A DNA stretch of 64,000 nucleotides, from contig FN649735.1 of the NCBI GenBank assembly GCA_000310025.1, positions 3,617,146 through 3,681,145 of the forward strand. Direction: 5' to 3'. The notes beneath the pieces are model-generated. The model was not told the DNA's origin, did not search any database, and worked only from the letters and a program-made list of their open reading frames with translations. The stretch is from Ectocarpus siliculosus. Taxonomy: Eukaryota > Sar > Phaeophyceae > Ectocarpales > Ectocarpaceae. Below are positions 9,320 through 37,589 of this stretch, piece after piece (the first letter of the stretch is position 1; the number at the start of each line of letters is the position of its first letter). Made by a program: the position numbers and the translations under genes.

Positions 9320-12300
9320 ATGATGTCTGCATGTGGGCGTCAGTGGCTTCTCGGCCTGATCTTGACGGTGGGGTCTTCCATCAAGCCGTCATCAGCTTGG
9401 GTCATCGGCCCAACGGCAGCACGGTCACATGTGACGCATCGACAGCAGAGAGCTACCGCAACGGGCAGGAGCAGTGGCAGCAGCATCACAACGATGCGAG
9501 CGACTCCTTCCCCCGGTGGCGATGACGATACTGCTGGCATTCCCGCGTCGATGTCACGCGGAGAATGGCTGCGAGTCGGTGCCAGCCTTGCAGCAATGGC
9601 GCCGGTGTTTGCCCTCGGCAAGGAAGACGCGTCGGCAGCAACATCATCAGGTATACGCACCTACGTACATACATATATCGCCGTCCGTGCACATGTAGTC
9701 TATGTACACAAGTGATACCGCCAGCAGCGAAAACGGGTGCTACGGCAGTACTCAGCCATGGACATTTTCTACAAATCGTTGCCTGTTGCTGTTTTCTCCT
9801 CGACCTTCTGTGTAAACTTCAAAGTCAGCCCGCCCAGCCAGGCAAGCCAAACGGAGTTTGAGCCCGTTCGCCTTCATACAGCAGTATCGAAGTTGTAGAT
9901 GTGCATATTGTTGGCTAGAGTGAATGGGTGCGGGGTCGACCTTGTTTCCTTCGGTGGTCCCACGTTTCCCCCGTCTACACGCCCCGGACATAAGCAGAGT
10001 ACCGATGAGTTCGTGTGGTTGCCTTCGAAGCGTGCGCTACGACAGCAGTAGTTTGTCTCCCGTCTCTTCAACGACCAAATGTGTACTGTGCGTGTTTTTC
10101 GTCAACGCCTTCCTGTCAGATGTGACCGTGCTTGGAGCTGGTGGGAAGACCGGACGGGAGTGCGTGGAGTACCTCGCCTCGAAAGGGACAGGCGAGTCGC
10201 ACAGTTTGCTGATGTGCAATGACTCTCAATGCGAGCGATGCAGCGCTACGACCGTAGGTTGCATGATCCCTGATGAACCGAAGTTCAAACCTCTCTTGTT
10301 CCACGACGAAGAGGATGCCGAAATCAAATGAGGGTTTTTCGGAAAACTCTTAAGAAGACGGTTCCAACGCCGCCTTTTTTCCGACGCCGTACTTGTAGCT
10401 GCTGTGTTCCTTACGAGCTTTGAAAATCGGTCCAAGAGTTGTGTATCTCATGCAACCTACAGTATACAGGTGTAATCAATTTTTAGTTTTGTTCCGCAGA
10501 TGGGAATGCTGCTCTTCTTATGATAAACGTTGTGAAGGTTGCGGTTTGTCGGTGAGCATCCGTAGCTGTTATCCACCTGAGGAGCTTTGTATGGTACGGA
10601 AAATAGGATGCAGTCCTATATGGCGGAAGTGTTATCGACCCAAACCCGCCGCCTTTACCAACATCCAGAATTTTGACTGTATCATTGGTTATGATGTGTA
10701 CAATTGGTGTATACAGGGGTGAGGGCGGTGGCGAGGAGCTTAACTAACAAAGAAGGGGAGCCATTAGCCTTTACGACAACCAAGGGGATTACGATGGAGA
10801 CGGCGGACGTCACTGTGCCCAGCTCGCTGCCCGGGGTCATCAAAGGGTGAGCTAAAACGGCACAACCGGGGCTCAAATTGCGAGTAACCATCGTGCCCAC
10901 GACACGCAACAAAAACTGATAACAGCGGATGCATTGCTTGATCCTGCAGTTATCGATGGAGAGTTCACACTTACTTTCAGTATGTGCTTGAGGTCATGGG
11001 TGTACTTTTAGATGATTGTGTCAAGTAGGGTTCGATAGCGATCGTTCACAGGGCACTTTAACAGAAAAATGGTCGTCTCACTGCTTGTTGTCAGAAAGCT
11101 TTTATGTGGTTGTGTTGGAGTGTTTACTTGCAGATGGAAATACATTGTTCTGCATCTTTTCCAGAGTCATGCATGTTGCTTGGAAGTCAGATTTTTTCCT
11201 GTTGCGTCTGACGTGTTGTGTGCCCCCTCCCCCCCCCCCCCGTCACAACAGGGCGTCCGCTGTGATCTTCGCTTCCTCGGCTAGCAAACAGGGAGGGTCG
11301 GCGAAGGCAGTTGACTACGAAGGCAAGGTCTTCGCCGAGAATTCGCCGCACCGGTATCCCATAAAAAAAAACTACAAAATGCTACAGCCACTACTGGAGT
11401 ACGCGATGGGGAAACAACAGTTTATCCATGTGCTCTTGCTGCTGTCAAACGCATTTGACAGGTGTTGTGAACGTCGCTAAGGCTTGCCTGGAAGCGAAGG
11501 TGCCGCGGCTGGTTGTGGTGTCTTCAGGTGGCGTGGCTACCCCGGAGTCGTCCATCTACAAGTTCCTCAACCTCTTCGGAGAGGTACATGTTTTTTTGTA
11601 GTCCCGCGCAACGGAAAATATTATCAGCAGTTTCGTACCAGGTTGTTTCAGAGAGGATGGCCTGTTTCTGCTTTGTCCTTCCATTGATTCCGAAAACGAC
11701 CCCAGAAAGTGCTATTTAATTAAAACGTTGATCACATCGCAAATTTACCAAGGGTGGGTTGCGGTCCGTGAGCCTGTCTTCATGGTTATACTTATTTTTT
11801 CGTAACATCAAAGCGCGCGCAAGACCAATATGACGGCAGCAGTGTCGACTACTGTGCAGCGAGTACAGGTCAGCGTGCGCTGTCTAACCCTCCGTACCGC
11901 TGCACGTTATTGCGCTTCCACGACTCGGGCGTGTGAAACGTTTTTTCCGCACCGGACTGGGCCTCCACGTTCCACCTTCACCGCCGCGGAAACGAACCGT
12001 ATATACAGATCATGTCGTGGAAGATACAGGGGGAGGATCAGGTACGCCTCTCTTGTGCATCGAGCATGCTGACTTGGAGCCTTTAGTCACCGTCGTAGCG
12101 CTGGTTGGGCCGGCATCTCTTACGTTTCACATGTGGCTGTCACACTTGGTTCCGTTTGGGCAGGGTCGCTTTCTGACCTTGAACCGATTGTTGCTGAAAT
12201 CGGCGTTGTTCAAGTCCTGCATAGTGCTGTGTTGGAGCACGAATAGTTGCGACCTCCTAATCTCCGCTTGGTGAGAATCCTAACACGCACTGCCGTTTCA

Positions 12301-14064
12301 TGCGATCTCCACCTGCCACGGGCAGCTGCGGTCTATGTACGCCGCGCAGGACGTATGCCACTACACGATCGTCAGGCCCGGCGGTGAGAGAACTCCGTCC
12401 TACCGTAGAGCCTCTCTGATTGGCCTATCACATTGCTACACTGTGATGGGATCGTCCTCGCTGTCTGTTTCTTCTGTGTCAGCCGAGCCAGATAGTTGTG
12501 TATATTCTCACCCCCTGCTATTCTGGCCGTGAGAGGGTGTCTGTGCGGTTAGTTGTTTAGATTGCATCTTCCTGTTGAGTGTTCTTCAGTGAAGTGAAGC
12601 TCGACCGCAGCCTCAACGCCTGTCGCTGCTGCTGCGTGTCGATCAACGCCTCAGGCCTTACGTTAGACCCTCCAAGGGGTGTCGGAGCCATCGAGCTCAA
12701 CCAGGGGGACACTAAGAGTGGCCGCATCGCGCGGGCAGACGTGGCGCGCGTTTGCGTCGAGTCCATCTACAGGTGCTGTTTGATATCCGCCACTCTTGAC
12801 TACATTTAGAGCTAAGAAGAACGGCAGAAATCGGCAGTCTTCCATGAACATCAACCTTTTTTTGTTTTCGTTGATTGACTCGCGGTCAGGCTGACTGCCA
12901 GGTACGTGTCGCGGCAAGTTCAAGGACAGAACCTGGCCGAAAATCTGGATCACCCGAGCAGTCCTATCGTTGATAAATTTCAGACTGATTGACACAGGCT
13001 GTTTAGAGTTGCTGATGTTGTGGACCGTCTGCGCTCGTGATGCAGTAGGGGTCTCGAGTCTTTGTAGCAGTTCTTGCAGTCGTGACCCCCATGTTGAGAC
13101 TAAACTGTCCGAACCGCTTCGTCATTACGTCATATCGACTACCCAGCCGGAACGCGGAGGACTGCACCCTGGAGTGCTACTACAAGGTGAAGGAGTTGGT
13201 CCTACTTTTTACCTTAACGTCGTTTCTCTTCCAGTCCAGGGATGGCAAGCTTTCGAAACACTGCCCGTTCTTTCGCCATGGACGATGAACCGAAAATTAC
13301 TTCGAAATGCCAATGCCACTTCGGTCCCTAACTCTGTTCTTGAAAACAGCGGGTGCATCCTGTGCGCGTGCGCAGATCGTTTTCGTCCATGGACCCTATG
13401 GATGGCTGTTCTAGGTGGTGGGGCGTGTAGGGTGCACTTGATTTTTCTTGCCTGACCCATCAGTTAGTCTCGTGAGGAAGTCAAGGCAGACTTGGCAAAC
13501 CAGCTGACGCTTTCGTATGGGAGTCAAAAGGTGTACCTGCTAGACCAAGGATACCTAATCGCCTTCCGTATGCACCTGGATTTCATGAGTGCATCACGTT
13601 ATATGCAGCTGCATGTAGTAGCCTGTCTCATCTGACGTGACACACAAGCTCCTGCACTCGCGGCAAAATATCGTATACTCCCCCGTGCACGTGGGTCGTG
13701 TTGAACACGCCGGACTGGTGTGTCACGCCCCCCCCCCTGCACTCTTTTGTTTCTCTCCGCGGTCCCCTTGCAGGACACTGCCAAACCGCTTGCGGCCGTG
13801 GGTGTTTCCAACATCCTGAAGCAGAAAACGTGAGTTTCGCCGTAATATGGGACAATAGTATTCATGGTACTGAGCAACCTCTGTTGCCAACGTTTGCCCT
13901 TGCCATGGTGTACCACAACACCTTTGTCATGTATCCACACCACGACAACGCTCTGCCCGCTTGGCGTCGTTCATGACAGGGACGACACCGCAAAGTCTTT
14001 CGGTACCGAGAGCACCGGCGACACGTGGGACGCCCTGTTTTCCGGGTTGAAGCACGACGCATAG
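9320..14064 (+). CDS. Plastid-targeted atypical SDR (NAD(P)-binding Rossmann protein)
   Basis: Eleven exons, total 1,116 nt (371 aa), all phases matching: 9320-9650, 10120-10191, 10717-10846, 11252-11322, 11462-11583, 12009-12041, 12326-12383, 12655-12772, 13147-13186, 13774-13829 and 13980-14064 (TAG). Residues 1-26 are a hydrophobic signal peptide ending Ser-Ser-Ala-Trp, like the Ala-Phe cleavage motif of heterokont plastid preproteins, then an Arg/Ser/Thr-rich transit region. A second hydrophobic stretch at ~85-98 may be a thylakoid signal. Exon 2 carries the dinucleotide motif VTVLGAGGKTG (~112-122); later exons give VVNVAKACLEAKVPRLVVVS, then SIYKFLNLFGE and CHYTIVRPGG, as in NmrA/Tic62-type atypical SDRs. 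The substrate cannot be predicted. Two introns (after 10191 and 11322) use GC donors; GT alternatives there break the frame. Confidence 0.87.
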
Positions 14065-16388
14065 GAACCCGGAAAAAGTACGTGCTGGGACGTGGGCAAC
14101 GTTGGCTGGACATCCAGTTGGTTAACATCCAGAGCATGATTATTTCGTGACTCAAAGAACTTGTGTGCGACCTTAGAGGCTAGGCATAGAGATACCAGGA
14201 CAGAACACGTTGGGCTTGGGCGGCGGAGAAAGGAAGAACGCTCGACGTGTCCATCAGTGCACCCCAGCATGTAAATTGAAGTGTTGAAATCCATCGCGGG
14301 ACTGTTGCTGTGTTGCTGCAATGTATGGGACACCGGTTCCCAACCTATACTACAAGCTAGGGAGCATTCCGCGTGATGATTCTACGCACTCATACAACAA
14401 CATCCACCGCTACAGCATGAAACGCAGCTCTTGTTAGGCTGCTAGATTCCTCGACTCTCTTGCACGTCGTGCATCACACTCCTTGACCACAGCAAGATGA
14501 GGCCGGAGCAAACAAATGGCAAGCCCCCGTACTCTTCTATGCCATATGGCGCGGCAGATATTCTGCAGTAAAACCATTTTTTCACCAAGAGCACATGCAG
14601 GGACATGCGAATCCTGGTCAACGTCCCCCAAAATCACAGAAAACCGTGGGAAACGCCAACGTCGGAATCCTTCTTAGACATTGCCTGACTCAAAACCAAA
14701 TTCTTCACAAGCTGTGATCCTGAAGAACACTCCTGCACTACTTGCAGTTCGTCGGTTTACTGCCGCCGCCAACCCAGTGTCCCTCTGCGCTTCGTTCGAA
14801 CTCCTACGCATGCACAAAGAAACAGACCAGACCATACTGCTAACGTCAACGCACACCTCTCGGAAAGTGCTACTAGAGCAGTAGAAATTCCGCACGTCCC
14901 CTACAAGACACCAAACTCCTGCACACGCGTGACCTCGTTGGACACTCCGAAACACCGCATGCATACGCACTGTCCTGGCTAACGCCCAGACGAGCGCGTA
15001 AATACTCTTGGTAAAAAAAAAACAGCCCGGGACGACAGTCCCCCGGGCGACAACGAATTCTCTTTTTTTCTATTGGAGGGATCACCCAGAGTCAAAAACT
15101 TTGCGGCACAGCATAAAGGCCGCACAACTCGGATTATCATACAATGCTTGTCGGCAAGAGCACAGTGGGCGTGCTTGTTGATGGTGAGGGGTTCAACATG
15201 AAAAGGGGCAAGGCAGCAAATGTTGCTACAATATGGACAGACGTCAGGCCACCAAAACCAAGACGCAACACCCCGGGGTGAAGTCAGAGATCGCCGGGTG
15301 ATACACGAAAAAATGTCCCTGCTGCGTTGTTATGACCGGAAGCGTTGCGGTACGTGACGGCGTGCTTTGCGTACATAAAGCAGTCTACCGGTGCCCTCTC
15401 GGGACGTCGCAATGTTTTTCGGGGGGGCGTTCTCGACCCCGAGGGAGGTACGGACCTGAAAACAGCCGGTGGGTCAGCCTCCTCGATTTCACGCGTCGTA
15501 CATGCCACAGACTATAATAAGAATCAAGGGTATGCGGAAGAAATCCGCCCGCTACAACACATGTGTCATGTACGAGGTGCCAGAGGGAACGAGCGCTGCA
15601 TCAGAATTTCGGTTCGAAGGCCCTCAGTCATCGTACAAGGGCATCGCCTCATCTTGTGCAGAATGGCGTGCTCTCTCGTTGGCGTGCTGCTGCCGGACCA
15701 ATTTCTTCGAGTGGGGATCGACTTGAGCAAGGTCCCTCCTTTGTTCGCCGAATCTGCGGTCTTCCTTCTCCTCACTGTCCTCTTAGTGCCCGTTCTCACC
15801 GACTGTCTTTCCGCGCAGCGTGTTGGATACCTCGGTGCGAGTCTGGATGGGCGCGGAGGGCGTTGTTAATTCTCAATCCCTGATAGTGGGTTTCGTACAG
15901 TTTTCCATAAAGCCTCCACCGATGAGCTTGGAACATTTTCCCACATGACATGAAATGTTGCGTACGCTGTCTATGTACATAGCTTGTATATACCACCTAT
16001 CATTTACTTGTACCTCCAAGTCTCGGGAACAAGAAGAAACTCAGCGTTGGAAACACAGCATACCGAATGCGCATGTCGCAGCCGTGTAGTGCGGCTCACG
16101 AAAGTCCATCGGTCTCTGCCCGTGGTACCGCCCGCATACGCACAGATGTTCTGAAACACATCCCAGCAGGTGATGTAATGGTGTTTGGTGTGGAAGTGTT
16201 TACCCTCGCTTCCCTTGGTTGGGTCCTTGCTTGGGCGAAGGGCCGTTATATTGGAACGGCCATTTTTTAATATCTTTTGTGGGTAGATCATGTCCGCTGA
16301 CGCGTTGCTGTTGATCGGATCTGTCGCGACGTCACCCTAACAATGGTGCAAAAGCCTCGTGTTGTCCCATATTTAGTTTCATATATGT
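14065..16388. other. Convergent intergenic region
   Basis: 2.3 kb between the stop codons of the dehydrogenase and the CHD gene, which face each other. Open frames here are short, unsupported by splice context and not recognisable. It probably holds two long 3' UTRs. I see no repeat of note. Confidence 0.5.
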
Positions 16389-33678
<17,290 letters not shown>

Positions 33679-36600
33679 CCTTGGGTGTGGCTATCTGATC
33701 CGAAACTAGAAACTACACGTCTGCGGGAGATAACAAATGGAAACAGAGTGAGATGTGTGCATGGTGTAGGGCTACTAAAATTGCTCGTTGCCTTGTGGAG
33801 AGCCATCGTGTAAAGGACATGGAAAAAAATGTTCAGGCAGCAACAGACTCGTTGTTACACAAGCAACGAGGACAAGTTTCCTCATCCTCCCGACACTTCG
33901 TCTTTCTTGAGTGACGCTTGTCGGAGGGACCCCCCAGTACCTGGCACAACTGTATTCTGCGGCCTCCGTTGGGCGAGGCGAGCAGATCCTAAGAAGACAA
34001 GAGAAATCGTAGTGCAACGGAGCTTCACAAGCAAGCTTACATTCATGGTTGCATCAACACCACCCGTGGGAGCTCAATGACATTTTTGCACTCTTGGTGC
34101 AGCGAAAGATGATCACGAGTGATGATATGCCAGTCGGCGAAGCGAACAAGACAATGATCCCACCCGACACGTGGATTTTGGCCAGTGGCGTTGCCATGCG
34201 ATGCCAGAGAGCCACTCTGTGCTTGAAAAAAAAACGCCATCTGGAAAACGTTCGTCAAAAACGTACATGTGGTACCTATCATACCTGGCGCCACAATTAA
34301 AGGGAAAATAGGGTATGCTGACGCAAGCAGCGGGAAAACGTACTTGAGTTGTAGCGTCACGCAGAGAGGGACATCTACGGACAGGTACACTACCAGCAAC
34401 GGGGGGGGGGGTAGTATAAATGGACAGCGACCCGTTTGAAACCTACTAATAATAAATATGTCTGCTGTCTTCGCCGAATGAGGGCGGCAATTTGTCGAAG
34501 CGGAACTCCCAGGTGCCGCACATTGAATCTAAATCGTGGGTGAGACTTATGCTAAGTTAGCTCAAATCTGCAGGACAAGGATCAGAACGGGTTCGTTCTG
34601 GATCAGGACGGGTTCTGAATCTTTGAACGCGTGGTGATCGAGACACACATATGCCTATGCATGACTGAGAAGAAGTTGAGTAGAACACGAAGTAGGAGCC
34701 CCGCCTTCTATCGCCTGTACGGTCGCTCGTGTTAGGCACAAGCGGTCCACATCATGCGGAACGCACGGCCCGAGATGCGTGTACACATACATACAGACAC
34801 GTCGGAGAAACCGTATGGTGGTTTATACAGTCTTTTGGTGATGGCGTACTCTCGCTGGAACTTTAGGTATTTATGCGATAGCTGCAAGCGGCGCCTCACG
34901 GAACTATGCGCTTCTTCATACAGTCGTCTCCGCTGTAAAGGACATGGCATAAGGGAACTCCCCGAGTTGAAGTCATGTTTTCAGAACTACAGTACAGCAG
35001 TAGTGCCCCATGCACACGTAGCAGATGAGACAAGCCCTCCCTGAAATTTCTCGTGCGGGGACGACTCTGCGAGGCTCGCTGTGGCGGCTGTGTCGGCGGG
35101 TATGCAAAGAACGCTTCAACTGCCGGGGGCCGCTTGCATAAGTTCAGCCACGCCAAGAATCTGCAAGGGCACAGAGGCTGGGGTCCACTCTCGTCTTGAA
35201 CAAGTTCGCTCCTGTTCTATCCGTACGCGAAGGGAAGGGCTGGCGAATGACGCGAAACACCGCGTGTACAATATTTCGAGCGTGCGCATTCCGTTCACTC
35301 ATGAGACTTAAGATAGGTAAGGGTAGAGGGAGGCGCACAGCCATGATTTGCGTTTTTTGGAAGAAGCAACAATACGTTTGATGCGGCCGCAGTCTTGGCT
35401 GTATCGTGTTGTGATAGCATACCGCGCAGAGGAATCAGTGGGTTGATGGCGTAGCGTGGATCAGGCTGTGTTCTAGCTCTCAAGCTTCCACCAAAATTGT
35501 CTTGATCAAATTTCAGGACATTTCCACGACTTGCCCGCCGCTTTGCATACGTTTTCCTTTGGCGCAGTGGCATCTTTCGACGTAAACAACGCTCCCATTG
35601 ACCCCGGGGGTCGTGAGGCTCAGACGGTGTCCCCTTTCACCTTGCATGCACTCCCCGCGTTTATGGCACACACAAATAACGTGTGTGCCATTCAAGCGGG
35701 GGGCGACTCGCACCAGGTGTACGGTTGATTGCTGCGGTTCCACTCTGTCGGAAATAGCTAGCAGCGCTCACCGAATTGGTGGTCTCCATGTCGGAATACA
35801 CACCTTGTAACCCTTACCGTAGGTTGATACAACACGCCAACCTATCACGTAGCACCTATCCAACCGACGACGGTGACGACGGTGTATGGGAGACGGTTAC
35901 GGTTGCTAGGGAATAGGGCTCAAACCGGGATGCAATAACATATGATGAAAAAATTCTGCTTGTGCTTCTGTTCATGTATCAACTATTACAATCGCCAAGT
36001 CGTAAGGTGGTTGCTCTGGCGGGGGAAGGGCGACGTCACGGTACTTTGCACACGCGAACACAACGCCCTGTACACAAAACACCGGAAAAAAACCATGCAC
36101 ACATTCTGAGTAGTTGCGTAGTTGGCCTTCGAACTACGTCCACGTCAGTTGAAACGGTACGGATGTTTGAAGGCACTGACAAGAGACCGGACGAGTCCTA
36201 CTGCTGTAAAGACAGCGACACCCAACAACACACACACAGCAGTAGCATAGGAACATAAACATCACCAGGGCTGCAAGTGTAGTCTCAACGATTTTCCGAA
36301 TCCAATGGTTGGTGTACTGTTGGTCGCGTGCTGAACGGAACTGCCAACCGGTGATGCGTTTGCGGAGCACATCCTCACTCCAGATGAACAACATCAAATC
36401 GTTTCCAGGCCTCACGATAAGGACGAGGACGCCGATAGGCCGCCGAGTCGACCCTTCTACAGTGCTCAACATAAGACTTGGGACTTCGGCTTTGTTATTA
36501 CGTCTTTTCGACGCGGCTTTTGTTGTCTCCTGCGATATTAGTACATCTTTGCGTGGCAGGACGTACGGAGTTGTACGTATTCGTGCTTGCTCGTGGGGAC

Positions 36601-37169
36601 GGTTTTCTAGTGCCTTTCATTTTGTGTTCGTCCCTTCTTGTGTGAAGAGCCAAAGTGTCGGACAGCACATTCGCAACAAACCGTAACTGAAAAGTAACTG
36701 AAACGCGGTCATGTTTCTGTTCGGAGTTCCTTCGGACCAGTGGTCTGACTCTTGGCATCTGGCATTGCTTGGCTGCTTGGTGGCTGTCTCACGAGGCCTC
36801 TCTCTGTCTCTCTCTCGCTCATTATGTCTCAACGCGGTGGGACCACCGGTAACGCACGGTCTCAAGCAGTTGTCCATCGAGCTTCCAGCAAGGCTACATC
36901 AGACAGGCCTGCGGAGGTTACTTCATCCACCCCGCACAGGAATTCTGTACATTTAGCGTACATAGTACAGAGAGTGTTGAAATTTGGAGTTTGGTGGTAC
37001 ATAGGGTTCTGTATACGGCATCTTTATCATCCTATCGTAAAAAGGTGGCGCACGCCTGCATGTAATCTCGCCACCTTCACACACGAGTACAAGCACAGCA
37101 TGCAGGGCAGCACTCTACTCAACCGGATACCTGTTGTGCAGTCGTGCCGATAGATGATAACATGATAGA
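33679..37169. other. Intergenic region upstream of CHD and the copia element
   Basis: 3.5 kb between the CHD start and the 5' LTR. It should hold the CHD promoter. I see no convincing gene. One open stretch at 35531-35728 (plus) has protein-like composition (ending AGGDSHQVYG), but no splice context or recognised family. (CTCT)n occurs near 36800-36825. Confidence 0.45.
37165..37169. repeat. Target-site duplication, left copy
   Basis: ATAGA directly before the 5' LTR, identical to ATAGA directly after the 3' LTR (44266-44270). Five-bp duplications are the norm for copia integrase. Confidence 0.95.
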
Positions 37170-37494
37170 TGTTAGATATACTCGCAGCAGTATCTGGTCG
37201 TGAGGATCCCAGGGGGATACGTGTTGGGAATTTCGTGTGTTGCAGGGTACCATCGGTGCGGTCACGGGGACCCTTTTGGCGTGGTTGGTGCGATGAAGCT
37301 TGCGTGCGTGCTGCGCTCACTTCTTCCTCTCTCTCTCCACCACCACCACCGTCTCTCTCCAATCAAGTTTCCTTCTCCCACTCTCTCTCCAACTCTCTCT
37401 CAATCTCTCTCTCTCGGCCTAACACGGCCGACTACCCAGTGCCCCAAGTAACGTCCAGAACGTGCTTGCTGCACCCCGCGTAGTTTACCTTTCA
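37170..37494 (+). repeat. 5' LTR of copia element
   Basis: Starts TGTTAGATATACTCGCAG and ends GTAGTTTACCTTTCA. A CT-rich (TCTCTC) tract occupies about 37325-37415. The LTR should contain the promoter and poly(A) signal; I cannot place the U3/R/U5 limits. Confidence 0.96.
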
Positions 37495-37589
37495 CACTAG
37501 TGTGATATCACGGTATCTGCGCGCGGGCGTAGCCATCCGGGGGTTGTGCAGTCACGCGCAATCGGTAGACTCCCACAACACCAAACACC
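37495..37589 (+). other. Copia leader between LTR and gag, no obvious PBS
   Basis: The 95 nt after the 5' LTR begin with two overlapping palindromes, ACACTAGTGT (37494-37503) and GTGATATCAC (37502-37511). No TGG-initiated tRNA 3'-end complement appears next to the LTR, so the primer-binding site is not identifiable by the usual rule. gag begins at CACCATGG. Confidence 0.6.
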
